A stretch of DNA of 53,782 nt from Chromera velia. Its lineage: Eukaryota; Sar; Chromeraceae. Position numbers and translations under genes: made by a program. This document shows, piece after piece, positions 1 to 9,503 of this stretch (positions are counted from its first letter, which is position 1; the number at the start of each line of letters is the position of its first letter). Location of the stretch: the NCBI GenBank assembly GCA_018398765.1, contig JAHBMJ010000214.1:1-53782 (forward strand). Reading direction: 5' to 3'. The notes below the pieces were generated by a model. The model was not told the DNA's origin. It searched no databases and saw nothing but the letters and a program-made list of their open reading frames with translations.

Positions 1-5
1 GAAAA

Positions 6-79
6 TGAGTTACCTGGGATTTGAACCCAGAACTAGTCGGTTAAAAGCCGAATACTCTACCAGATTGAGTTAGTAACTC
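6..79 (-). tRNA. trnK-UUU: tRNA-Lys (UUU), left copy
   Basis: Folds as a complete cloverleaf: acceptor GAGTTAC paired with GTAACTC, discriminator A, anticodon loop CTTTTAA with anticodon TTT, and T-arm CTGGG/CCCAG. It is identical over 74 nt to two plus-strand copies at 52915 and 53426. About 27 nt of 5' flank (GTGAGTAAAAT-like) are also shared, so the duplicated unit is larger than the tRNA. Confidence 0.97.
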
Positions 80-172
80 GATTTAAGATTTTACTCACAG
101 ATTACGAAAGAAATAGGACGTTTTGAATTCTCTTAGAAAAGGCAGGTTTTATGTACTTAAAGATCCACGATT

Positions 173-1870
173 CTAGTTATTTTGCTTTTGGCTTTGCTTT
201 TCGAGAGCCTCTTCCTCCGCCCGTCTTTTCTGTGCCTCTTCTTCTAAAAAGGTCGCAATTTCTGGAAAGATTTCACCAATTAAAAGTTCCATTTGATTAG
301 AAGGTCCCACTTTGGCTTCCAAAAATTGAATTCCCAGTGCTTGGGCAAAACTTTTCAAATATGCTTTTTGATTTAACGACCCTATCATGAGTAATAACTT
401 CTTTTCCCTACCAACCGAACGACGCAAATTTCTCCTTAAACTGTTAAAATAAGATTCCATCTTAGTGTTTCCACTAGAGTCCACGATTCACTCACTCCAT
501 TGGGAATAAATAAATCACAAATATGTATAGACCACTAGATCAAGTATACGTAAAACAGCCGCAGGTTCGATATTGTTTAAAAATGAATTGACAGTTACGT
601 AGGTTCTAATAAAACTTTGTACTAAATGATAAGGACGCCCTTGTCTTTGAGTTAAAGCTATCTGTAACCTTTCGCCGTTCTGCAAAATCATGGCTGTAGC
701 ATCATCTAATTCAGTTGAGAATTGAGCAAATGATTTTAACTCAATAAATTGTGCCAATGTTATTTTCAAAGGGCCTACCAATTTTTTTATGGGTTTTGGT
801 TGTGCCGCCGAACCAACCCGTGAAACTGATAAACCGACATTTAGAGCTGGTCTTATCCCACTATTAAATAACTCTTGGGAGAGATAAATTTGGCCGTCAG
901 TAATGCTAATAACATTGGTTGGGATATAAGCGGAGACGTCGTTCCCTTGGGTTTCTATTACCGGTAGTGCAGTTAAGCTACCTCCTCCTAGAAAAGACGT
1001 CAACTTGGAAGCGCGCTCAAGTAGACGAGAATGAAGATAAAAAATATCGCCAGGATATGCTTCGCGACCTGGAGGACGACGTAAAATCAGTGATAGCTCC
1101 CTATAAGCTTGAGCGTGTTTTGAGAGGTCATCATAAATAATCAGACAATCATGCCCACTGTACAAAAAGTACTCAGCCTGGGTTGTTCCCACGAAGGGTG
1201 CAATATACTGTAAAGCGGCTCCGGCATCAGAAGCTGCATTAATTAAAACAGTATATTTTAAAGCGCCCCCTTCTTCCAAAACTTTACGAATTTCACCGAC
1301 CGTTACACTTCGTTGTCCGATATTTACATAAATACAATATTCAATGCCGTCAACGCAATTTTGATTAAGTATGGTGTCAATTGCAATTGAAGTTTTTCCC
1401 GTCTGGCGATCTCCTATAATTAATTCACGTTGACCTCGCCCAATAGGCACTAAATTATCGACAACTAAAATACCCGTTAATACAGGTGTGTCCACGGACT
1501 GACGCATAATTATGCCGGGGGAGGCGGTCTCGATTCGTCGATAAGGTAATTTTTTTTTTGATTTTTTGGTGTTAGCCGAAGGTAACTTTAATATAGTTCC
1601 CAAAGGATCTACGACACAACCTAATAATCTTTTACCCACTGGTACTTTTAATAAGTGTTCTGTAGGTCAGATAGAGGTCCCATTAGTCAGTGAAATTAAA
1701 GCTAAGGGTTTTCCGAGTAACAAGATGCAGGTTTCTTTCTGACTTAGGGTAAGGGCGATTCCTTTGTACCCCGTATCAAAAAGAACAAGCTCGCCTAATT
1801 GTAGCTCTGGTAATGTTTTGCTTAGTATGACGCCATCTGACGCTTTACAAAGAGAGGTATTGCTTGAAAT
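173..1870 (-). CDS. atpA: ATP synthase CF1 subunit alpha
   Basis: Regulatory/non-catalytic nucleotide-binding subunit of thylakoid F1. Seen: an N-terminal barrel segment with GELVLFDTG, Walker A GDRQTGKT near residue 153, the [11 protein letters not shown]alker B region, and [19 protein letters not shown]. The frame is continuous only if TGA is Trp (for example GTSIWP, YLWFI, SEWIV). No ATG precedes the conserved N-terminal part. The frame opens just after a TAA, and the first usable codon is ATT at 1870, so the start is uncertain and an N-terminal frameshift is possible. At 565 aa it is longer than the usual ~505. The extra length is a C-terminal tail ending in a Glu/Lys/Gln-rich probable helix ([17 protein letters not shown]). 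It lies downstream of psbH on the same strand and stops at TAG. Confidence 0.95.
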
Positions 1871-1935
1871 TTACTAATTTTGCAAATAATGATTTCTCTC
1901 AAACGCCTAGACCATGTGCCTCTTTAGGAGCAAGG

Positions 1936-2190
1936 TTAGGCTCAGTCGACAGTGATAAAGTCCACTTGTACCGTTTGATTGCAAATTAATAATAATGTTC
2001 ACAAAAAAAGAAAGAGTAAACTAATTAGTGCAACCATTAAAACCGAAGTCCCTCACGGAGCAGCATCGTTGGTACTCCCTAAGCCAGAATAAAGATCCAA
2101 GGATTTCAAAAAAGTTCCTATTCGAGTTGTTTTTTTTAAAGTTACAGGTGTAGGGTCCCCTTGAAAAAAATCACTAAACGTTTTAATCAT
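1936..2190 (-). CDS. psbH: Photosystem II protein PsbH
   Basis: A small one-helix PSII core phosphoprotein. The 84-aa product contains the diagnostic block RIGTFLKSLD...APWGTS followed by a single hydrophobic helix (VLMVALISLLFLFLW). The conserved Trp of the GWGT-like motif is encoded by TGA, as is one Trp at the end of the membrane helix, so under the standard code the gene would look broken. ATG start, TAA stop. It lies between petB and atpA on the same strand. The C-terminus (QVDFITVDWA) differs from the usual plant ending. Confidence 0.93.
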
Positions 2191-2360
2191 CTTAAAGTGA
2201 TTTAAGCGCGAAGAAACTTCTTACTAAAAGATAAAACGTTAGGCGCACTCTGTACAAGCCGCCATTACTCCAAAGTGTGAGAATGGAGAGCCTTCTGTAT
2301 CAATAAGATTACTACGCCCGAACCAACGCCGGCCGCTTATAGGATCTTGGAGAAATGTTT

Positions 2361-2999
2361 TTAAGAAGGGCCAGAAATTCCTTGATTGCGAATCATTAAA
2401 AAATGTGCTAACAGGGCAATGACAACAATAAAAGGTAAAAAAAATGTATGTAAGCTATAAAAGCGGGTTAACGTATACTGGCCAATATTTACATCCCCGC
2501 GTAAAAAAAGGACTAAAACTGGGCCGATGAAGGGAATAACTTCGGGCACACCCGTTACAATTTTACATGCTCAATAACCGACTTGATCTCATGGTAACGA
2601 ATAACCAGTCACTCCAAACGAAACCGTTAAAATAGCCAGTAATACTCCCGTTACTCATGTTAACTCTCGTGGTGCTTTAAACCCGCCCGTAATAAAGACT
2701 CGAAAAATATGTAAGATCATAGATAATACCATCATACTTGCGCTTCACTTATGTAAAGACCGAACAAGTCACCCGAAGTTAATAGAATTCATGATAGCAT
2801 CGACCGAGGATAATGCATCTACAACACTTGGTTTATAATAAAAGGTCATTGCTGCTCCTGTCGCGATCTGGATTAATAACGAAATAAAAGTTATTCCTCC
2901 TAAGCAATAAAAAATATTCACATGAGGGGGTACAAATTTTGTAGAAAAATCTTCTGCTAATTTATTTAAGCCTATTCTTTTGTTTAACCAATTAAACAT
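2361..2999 (-). CDS. petB: Cytochrome b6
   Basis: Diheme cytochrome of the b6f complex. The product is 212 aa against the usual 215. Seen: the YCLGG site for the extra covalent heme (near residue 35), the first heme-helix region SLHKWSASMM, APRELTWVTG, GYSLPWDQVGYWA, and the C-terminal helix ending ISGPS. At least five Trp codons in the middle third are TGA at positions that are Trp across the family, which is the clearest single-gene evidence for UGA=Trp. TGG is used as well (FNWLNKR). ATG start, TAA stop. petD is not adjacent, unlike many plastid genomes. Confidence 0.97.
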
Positions 3000-3596
3000 T
3001 TACAGACTTCAAAGATTTTTGTACATTTTTTAAAAACTCGCAACCAACAGAGATTTGAGCTTTATGGCTCAAACCTTTTCCTACAACTAGTAGGCTAGCG
3101 AGGATCCTTGCTATGTGAAAATTAGGACCCGCGGCAGAAATGATATCTCTAAATCTTGTCTCCACTCAGAAAGCGCGTCTTCTAAGGGAACGAGTTGAAA
3201 TACCATAGGTATGAAATGACGAACAAGTTTCAAAGCTTATGTTTATTTAGGGATTCGTTCATTCTGAACTAAATCAGGAACTGTCCTTGGTAGTGTACCC
3301 TCCGCGTACTAAAAGATCCTTGTGTGAGATTATGAGGCGGGTTAAGACTTTCATCCAATAATGTATATCGCTAGAAACCAACCTGCGAAGATGGATTATG
3401 TGTAACCTCCAACCCCTCATGTTTCTCTTAACCGACCTTAATCAACTCCTTTTCGTGTAAAAAGACATTCTGTCTATTCAAGTATTCGGGAACAGATTAT
3501 TTCTATACACTTCCAAAACCAAGGCTATCATAAGCTTCGAAGCTTATTGTGTAAAAACAATAATTAACAACACACCGAACCTATAAACTCCTTAGT
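3000..3596. other. Intergenic, no gene recognised
   Basis: About 600 nt between petB and the petG-like gene. I see no conserved coding signal on either strand. A 14-nt perfect palindrome, AAGCTTCGAAGCTT, lies at 3531-3544. Confidence 0.5.
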
Positions 3597-3707
3597 TTAC
3601 CGCAATTTCTTTCCTCGAAAAAGTTGGCCATAAGATAAAATATTTAAGCCCACAAACACTACAGTCAAACACCCTATTATAATGCCAAACAAAAGAGGTT
3701 CGTTCAT
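3597..3707 (-). CDS. petG: Cytochrome b6f subunit PetG (probable)
   Basis: A 36-aa single-helix protein beginning MNEPLLFGIIIG and ending YGQLFRGKKLR. PetG is normally 37 aa with a matching pattern: acidic residue, LL.GI.LG, one transmembrane helix, then an aromatic-Gln-basic C-terminus (YLQYRRGDQL). Length, hydropathy and position upstream of petB agree. Other tiny b6f or PSII subunits are possible, but their motifs fit less well. ATG start, TAA stop. Confidence 0.65.
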   Translation of the reverse strand: MNEPLLFGIIIGCLTVVFVGLNILSYGQLFRGKKLR

Positions 3708-4108
3708 CTTTTAGTAATGCTTTCGGACGTTCACCCGCACCCGAATAAGCAAAAGTGAGCGTTTAAGGACTCTAGCAGCAAGCTAAAAATTCTTTGATTT
3801 TATCTGACTATGATTTCGCAAAGTTGATGTTTTGTTATCGGCAGAAACAATTAACACCCCTTAAAAACCCTTTTCCTAGATAATTACTTTAAGGACCTCA
3901 GCTATTTACCCCACCCCTCTGAAGGGGTTGTCATGATATAAATCAGAAAAAAAGGTGACCCTAAGGAACCGGACTGATATTTAATTTCCAAATCCTTCAA
4001 GATTATACACAATAGTTATGCTGCGGATCTGTCAGATGAAGCTTAGTTGGTCCCCCATGCGTTATTTTAACATTAACCAATCAACGTGTCAATATTCCCT
4101 TTGGATAT
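3708..4108. other. Intergenic, no gene recognised
   Basis: About 400 nt without a convincing reading frame, tRNA or repeat on either strand. Confidence 0.45.
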
Positions 4109-5278
4109 TTAGGCCGGAAATATAGATAGTAATCATAGCCATCAAGGTATAGGTGTGCGTTTTTTAACGGGGCCTAGAGACGTAGGCTTTAAAAAAGCTT
4201 TGGTTGAAATTTCAAGATCCCAACCTTTGGTTAAAAAAGGAATCTCGTTGGCATAAAGTAGACGAAGATCTTTTACATTGTTTAATCATGATTTGGGAAC
4301 TTGTGCCAAATGTAAAAATGGGATATGATCCACCATTCAAAATCACGGGGTGGGTAGTTTAAATTCTAGAAATTTATCTACTGTAGTCAATGGTATATGC
4401 GCCTGCTTAAACAGATCGTCAGATGGAGAATCAAGCTCCAGATAAAATCCAGGTTTATGAAAGATTCGAAGTTTTTTAATATTTTGGTGTCAAAAAGATT
4501 CGTTTCATGTTAGTTGGCAGTCTTCCGGTTGGTTTTGTATTCCTTTTCTTCACCAGGTTGGCGGGGTGCATTTAAACTGCGTGAAAAAGTTAACTCAGCG
4601 GTCACGCGTTCTAAATATCGCGCGTTCACTATCACATTGATATCATTCGTTATTGAAGTTTAATCAATAATTCGGATAATAAATATCAAAGGTATTTTTT
4701 TTATGGTAAAAAAGCCTTAATTCACTTCTGACTAATGGCGGAAGAAATGCCTTGCGTAGCACCAGTCTAGCAGGGCGTAGTTCATTACTTTGCGTCCGAA
4801 TAACATCTTCCCGTATACGAACGGGCCCCAAAATTCGATAAGACCGGTTTCAAAGTTTCTGCGTAGAAAATCATGCAGCTTCTTCTGCATTTAATTTTTC
4901 TCGATATCCAGTAAGAAGTAAAATTCAATGCTTTTGTTCTGTAGTCACCAGTTCTATTAAAAATCGTGAATCCGGTAAGTTAGCACAATCTCAATCCATA
5001 CCAAGGCCGTAAGTCTGCGGAACGCTCGCCTTATCGCGTGGCAACCCTCAGTCGTCCTTTAGCTTAAAGAGTAAACGATAAGTGCAGTAGGAAAAAAACG
5101 ACCATAAATATTCTGCCTGACACTTACTTCGAACGTTTAAATTAAATATTTGATGATCCATAAGCTTACATTTAACAACCCTCCTCTGAAGCTCGACATA
5201 AAAAGGGAATTTATTGAAGGCCGATTGCTTATACGAATTAAACGCATATGTTGCAGCCAACTTAAGACGAGTTAACAT
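4109..5278 (-). CDS. Unidentified 389-aa protein, visible only with UGA=Trp
   Basis: I do not recognise this protein. The frame runs 389 codons from ATG to TAA without any TAA or TAG and contains more than ten in-frame TGA codons. It looks mostly soluble, is rich in Trp, Arg and Leu, and has the segment YGLGMDWDCANLPDS near residues 90-105 and a hydrophobic C-terminus (IPWWLWLLSIFPA). No Walker, heme-binding or iron-sulfur motif is seen. It sits between psaC and petG in a photosynthesis gene block on the same strand, which hints at, but does not show, a thylakoid-related role. In AT-rich DNA a 389-codon frame free of both remaining stops is unlikely by chance. Confidence 0.7.
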
Positions 5279-5432
5279 TATCTCTAAAAAAATTGTTTGT
5301 TTTAAACAAACTTACAAAAGGTTAATTGAGACCCCTAACTTAAAGCACTTTACGGGGCTTAAATCGTTACAAATCATTTATCCTTACCCACTTATTGGTA
5401 GGTCAATTAACATGCCTCCAATTAAATGGAAA

Positions 5433-5678
<246 letters not shown>

Positions 5679-5757
5679 TTAAAAAATAACTTTTTAGTGA
5701 CTATGCACACAAATAATCTTAATTAATCCAATAGCCTCTCTTAAAAATTAAAATAAA

Positions 5758-5877
5758 TTAGAGCTCTTCATCTTCATACTCAATTTGAGGAATTACTGGC
5801 GTTTCTCTAAAGAGTACAGCAGAAATCAATACAATTAATGTCCCGAAAAGTAACGTACAATAAACAATAGTTTCCAC
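5758..5877 (-). CDS. psbT: Photosystem II protein PsbT
   Basis: A 39-aa one-helix PSII dimer-interface subunit. It begins METIVYCTLLFGTL and continues through the helix to LFRETP, matching the family's MEALVYTFLL...FREPP. The start codon is GTG. The C-terminus is extended with acidic residues (EYEDEEL) beyond the usual ~31-34 aa. It lies upstream of psaC on the same strand and stops at TAA. Confidence 0.88.
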   Translation of the reverse strand: METIVYCTLLFGTLIVLISAVLFRETPVIPQIEYEDEEL

Positions 5878-5982
5878 AAGTTTAATTTTAAAATTTTAGG
5901 TATAATCGTTAGTAACGGGTATAAAAACGTTCTAATATTTTTTTATTATTCTGTTAAACAGTAAAAAATGTTCTAGGACCAA

Positions 5983-6056
5983 GAGCTTGTAGCTCAATGG
6001 ATTAGAGCGTATGGCTACGAACTATAAGGATGGGGGTTCGATTCCCTCCAAGCTCA
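5983..6056 (+). tRNA. trnR-ACG: tRNA-Arg (ACG)
   Basis: Complete cloverleaf with acceptor GAGCTTG/CAAGCTC, anticodon loop CTACGAA (anticodon ACG) and T-arm GGGGG TTCGATT CCCTC. It is a plus-strand gene inside a minus-strand protein-gene block. Confidence 0.95.
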
Positions 6057-6980
6057 GAACATTCAAATATAGCTTACCTTAGTTTTCACTAAACATTTCA
6101 AATTCGACTTTTTCTAGTCTATCGTGTGTTTTTAACTTACGCTTTGAATCTTCTGAATTCTTGCTATACTTTTAAAGAACCACCCCTAATGCCTCGAATT
6201 AACAAAGCCAGAAAAATTAAATCCTAGACCTTGCCGGACATGAAAATTTTATTGAGTTTTAATCAGAAACCCAAAAAAACGAACACTAGAGTTTATGCAT
6301 TTCAGAAAACTAGGGTTTGTAATCGTTAACAGCAATAGAAAGTTTGTAACCTTTTAACGATGACTTTTATTCTCCCTAAATTTTAAGGAGCAAATGCAAT
6401 CGCAATAAAGATCGGAACTTATATACTTTCTTTACTTTTTTTGCCTGTTCTAGTTCGAGCCCAGTTGGATGAAATAATCTACTTTTATTTAAATGGGCTT
6501 CTGCTGGATGGAGAGATGTTTCTGAACCCCAACTTCACCACCTTCAAACTCTTAAATCTCTCTGCAACACGCTTAATTTGCATAAAATTTCTGTGAATTG
6601 TAAAAACGGTCTCAAAGTCAAATGAAATAATAGAATAAGTATCGAGATACAGAACAAACATTGATTTAGGTTTTTAATTAAGTTGTTCGAAAACCAAGCT
6701 CATGAATGTCCTGCGGGCAGTTGCGTTCAACTAATTGCCTGTCTTTCCAAAATTCTTTCAGGGCTTGACTTGGTTGGCGGCGGGTAGCTCTGGCGTGAAT
6801 TTCCCGTTTTGAAACGCAGCCAGACTCAAAGCTGTACGACCTAACCAAAGTTTAGTAACAGTGTACATCTTATCTTAAATTTTAAATCTTCTTTTTAGTT
6901 TCTAAGTAAATTCGAAAAATGGTTTAAGGGGCCTATTCTCCGAGGCAAAAGACCCCCCAGAACTAACTCCTAAAAACTGA
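6057..6980. other. Long spacer, only weak open frames
   Basis: About 920 nt between trnR-ACG and the unidentified membrane ORF. The minus strand from 6840 to 6379 is open for 154 codons if TGA is Trp, but it has no ATG and no family motif. A shorter ATG frame near 6870 (beginning MYTVTKLWLGR, ~44 aa) is also unrecognised. I do not assign a gene. Confidence 0.4.
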
Positions 6981-7931
6981 CTAAAATCTTCTTCGATAGA
7001 CTTGGCTGATTCGATATTTGAGGCCTAACATCAAACTTATGGTGAATAAGCTAAGAAATAGTTGTACCTTAAGCGCAGGATTGTAAACCAAACGACTACA
7101 AAACAAGCCTCTACTGATTCGAAACCAATCCCACGATTTGCTATAAGAAATAAACCAACTAACCCCATATCCCAGGCAGAGATCATGACGATATAATGCA
7201 CTTTGATCTAAATTACAGTTTATAAAATGTATTCACAATGGAATATAACAAAGTGTCTGGGATAATCAGTTGAAGAGTGCTTCGACATTGGACGCTCGTG
7301 CAATATTTCAGCTAAACCCCCACGGATCAGTATTTCCAGAACTGTCCATTACCAAAATTTTGTGAAAAAATTCGACATTTACGACCGATGAAAAAGTTAC
7401 TGTAAAGGCAAAATTAACCGTAAAAGCGTTCTCTAAACCATAATTCTGAAAAAAACTTGTATATATGAGCGTCTGGTATAAGTAACCTTTTGTTATTTGA
7501 TTAATAAAACTACAAATATGATCGGTATACATGTCCTCGCTTTTTGACCCATAGTCTAAAAATGTTAAGAGGCCTAAGTGAACTAAACTTATATGTACAA
7601 TGCCTGCAAATATTCCGGATAATTGTTCTGACGTTTTGTACATATAATGTTCTTGCAAATTGGTTCGTAGAACGCTTAGAGGCCCCCCTCATTTTTGGCC
7701 CAATAGTTTGATGTAAAAGAATTGATCTAAGAATGTACACGTTACAAAAGCTAAGCACCATAACAATAAAGTTGCATCCGCAGGTCAGGTATAAGGAAAA
7801 AACAGACTTTCCACTAGAACGTGAGTTAAAATAGGCGCTCCGCTGGCCGTAATAATCTTTGGGAAAAACAGTATAAAAAAAGCCGTGCCTATTAATACTG
7901 CAAAAAATTTTATTTGGCTGAGTTTTAACAT
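6981..7931 (-). CDS. Unidentified multi-pass membrane protein (~316 aa)
   Basis: I do not recognise this protein. With UGA as Trp the frame is open from 7931 (ATG; an alternative ATG lies at 7943) to a TAG at 6981. Hydrophobic segments include IKFFAVLIGTAFFILFF near the N-terminus, LLLWCLAFVTCTF, a central IFAGIVHISLVHLGLLTFL, and VQLFLSLFTISLML near the C-terminus, suggesting four to six membrane spans. The segment DPWGFSW uses a TGA for its last Trp. Candidates such as CcsA, TatC and split photosystem core fragments were considered, but none of their signature motifs is clear. It is upstream of psbT/psaC on the same strand. Confidence 0.6.
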
Positions 7932-7943
7932 ACTTCGATACAT

Positions 7944-8610
7944 TAGATTCAAAACCAATCAGTTGTCGCGGAGATTTCTTGTAAGGATTCCACGAAGGCC
8001 TGCGTTGCAAAATATTCGCGAAATATCTAACCCATGCCACTCCTAAATCTCATCATAGTGTTAAATTTTTCTGGTTTAACTTATTCGGAAAAAGCTTTAA
8101 TTCTCTTGTCGTTCAAAGGCTTAATGACTTGCTGCACCTCCAACGATGTTTTAAATTTCTAAGACACATCTAAATTATAAAATAAAATTTTTAGTCTGCT
8201 TATGATTAAATCCCCAAAAATGGCCCCGCAACTCTTTCTCAGCATTTGAAAGTAAAGTACTTACCTCTACCCCTCCTTTGGTTTTATCCAAATACGGATT
8301 TTGCTATGACATGCTCTTGCTTTTGACAAGTTTAATGTTTGTAAACCTGTGAATCAGGTTAATCTTTTACTATATTTAACTATCTCCTGACAAATTCGGT
8401 AGGTTTTTAAGGTCCGAGTATTTATCGGTACAAATGTTGCGACTGGTTAGACTTCCCAAATACAGTAAAAATTCTACCTTTTATGTAATAAACACCTATT
8501 TTGAGTGAGCTATAAGTACTGGATTGCAATGATTTCTAAGAGAATTTATTTTGTTGTGCTGTGTAAGATTACGAAGGGCGTTAATTTTCGTTCTTCCTCA
8601 TATTTAATTT
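7944..8610. other. Intergenic, no gene recognised
   Basis: About 670 nt between the membrane ORF and the tRNA array. The membrane ORF's frame stays open to about 8044, so its start could lie further upstream. Otherwise I see nothing here. Confidence 0.4.
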
Positions 8611-8693
8611 TATACCTAGATGGATTTGAACCATCGATTCCATTTGGAGCTAGATTATGAGTCTAGTGCTTTCGACCTCTCAGCCATAGGTAT
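8611..8693 (-). tRNA. Class II (long variable arm) tRNA with CAU anticodon
   Basis: Acceptor ATACCTA/TAGGTAT with discriminator A, D-arm GGCTGAGAGGTCGAAAGC (Ser/Leu type), anticodon stem CTAGA/TCTAG closing the loop CTCATAA, variable stem TCCA/TGGA, and T-arm GATGG/CCATC. All stems pair, so the molecule looks functional, but anticodon CAU on a class II tRNA is abnormal: Met and Ile tRNAs are class I. It could be a leucine tRNA (CAA) changed at position 36. Identity is left open. Confidence 0.85.
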
Positions 8694-8721
8694 CCTATCT
8701 TTGGTTTAATACATGCAAAGC

Positions 8722-8804
8722 TGAGTAGAGAAGGAGTCGAACCCACAAGAATTAAACTTCGTTATATTTTGAATATAATGCGTTTACCATTTCGCCATCT
8801 ACTC
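8722..8804 (-). tRNA. trnL-CAA: tRNA-Leu (CAA)
   Basis: Class II tRNA with acceptor GAGTAGA/(T)CTACTC, discriminator A, anticodon stem TTATA/TATAA around loop TTCAAAA (anticodon CAA), and T-arm with GGGTTCGACTCC. The D-arm GGCGAAATGGTAAACGC is typical of leucine tRNAs. Confidence 0.93.
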
Positions 8805-8805
8805 G

Positions 8806-8878
8806 CGAGACTGGCGGGACTTGAACCCGTAACCCCTACCTTGACAGGGTAGTATTCTAACCATTGAACTACAGCCTC
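8806..8878 (-). tRNA. trnD-GUC: tRNA-Asp (GUC)
   Basis: Acceptor GAGGCTG/CAGTCTC, discriminator G, anticodon stem CTACC/GGTAG around CTGTCAA (anticodon GTC), T-arm CGGG TTCAAGT CCCG. Separated by one or a few nt from its neighbours in the array. Confidence 0.95.
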
Positions 8879-8893
8879 CTTATTCATAACCCT

Positions 8894-8978
8894 AAGAGAG
8901 AAAGGGGTTTGAACCCTTGACATTGAACTATGTAACAGATTAGCAATCTGCCGCTTTCGACCACTCAGCCACCTCTCC
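8894..8978 (-). tRNA. trnS-GCU: tRNA-Ser (GCU)
   Basis: Class II tRNA with D-arm GGCTGAGTGGTCGAAAGC and anticodon stem CAGA/TCTG around TTGCTAA (anticodon GCT). The acceptor GGAGAGG/TCTCTCT contains G-U pairs at both ends. Confidence 0.93.
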
Positions 8979-9052
8979 TGACTCTGGTTGGATTTGAACC
9001 TACGACCTTGGGCTTATGAATCCCATGCTCTAACCAACTAAGCTACAGAGTC
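8979..9052 (-). tRNA. trnM-CAU: tRNA-Met (CAU)
   Basis: Class I tRNA with acceptor GACTCTG/CAGAGTC, discriminator A, loop TTCATAA (anticodon CAT), and T-arm TAGG TTCAAAT CC. The pair closing the anticodon loop is a mismatch (A-G). I cannot separate elongator Met from initiator or Ile(CAU) with certainty, but the fully paired acceptor argues against the initiator. Confidence 0.88.
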
Positions 9053-9081
9053 TTCGTGAAAACTTGTTAACTAATGTCTCT

Positions 9082-9156
9082 GGGCGAATAACGAGACTTG
9101 AACTCGTGAATCATGGTATCACAAACCATTGCCTTTACCACTTGGCTATACCCGCC
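9082..9156 (-). tRNA. trnH-GUG: tRNA-His (GUG)
   Basis: Acceptor GGCGGGT/ATTCGCC, discriminator C as expected for His, anticodon stem ATGGT/ACCAT around TTGTGAT (anticodon GTG). Confidence 0.94.
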
Positions 9157-9187
9157 TTGATAGATAAAAAATTTCCACTGAAAATTT

Positions 9188-9258
9188 AGACGATACTCAG
9201 ATTTGAACTGAGGATAGAGGATTTGCAATCCCCTGCCTTACCACTTGGCTATATCGTC
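9188..9258 (-). tRNA. trnC-GCA: tRNA-Cys (GCA)
   Basis: Acceptor GACGATA/TATCGTC with discriminator T (U73 is typical of Cys), loop TTGCAAA (anticodon GCA), T-arm CTCAG TTCAAAT CTGAG. Confidence 0.95.
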
Positions 9259-9265
9259 TCTGATA

Positions 9266-9338
9266 CTGGGATGGTAGGAATTGAACCTTACGAATGATGG
9301 AGTCAAAGTCCATAGCCTTACCACTTGGCTACATCCCA
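9266..9338 (-). tRNA. trnQ-UUG: tRNA-Gln (UUG)
   Basis: Acceptor TGGGATG/CATCCCA with discriminator G, anticodon stem ATGGA/TCCAT around CTTTGAC (anticodon TTG). U1-A72 is typical of Gln tRNA. Confidence 0.95.
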
Positions 9339-9370
9339 AATTTAAAACTTTTAGTATATGCAGATGACCC

Positions 9371-9443
9371 TACCAAAAACCAGAATTGAACTGGTGACAC
9401 GAGGATCTTCAGTCCACTGCTCTACCAACTGAGCTATTTCGGC
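9371..9443 (-). tRNA. trnF-GAA: tRNA-Phe (GAA)
   Basis: Loop CTGAAGA (anticodon GAA), the Phe-typical GTGTCACCAGTTCAATTCTGG T-arm region, and an acceptor GCCGAAA/TTTTGGT that relies on G-U pairs. First transcribed member of the nine-tRNA array. Confidence 0.93.
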
Positions 9444-9503
9444 CAAAAGAACAGAGAGTTCAGCAACTTCCGGTTGGGTACACCACCTAGGGTTGTGCTA
9501 ATA

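Noticed and set aside
3531..3544. Palindrome AAGCTTCGAAGCTT
   Set aside because: Too short and isolated to assign a function.
6379..6840. 154-codon minus-strand open frame
   Set aside because: No ATG, no motif and a competing open frame on the plus strand; removing TGA from the stop set makes frames of this size less surprising.
7318..7350. Shared peptide DSSGNT in the membrane ORF and the AtpA tail
   Set aside because: The underlying DNA differs and similarity does not extend; probably coincidence.
7510..8040. Minus-strand 176-codon frame in another phase
   Set aside because: Overlaps the membrane ORF in a shifted frame; its product is not hydrophobically patterned or conserved. I prefer the TGA-containing frame.
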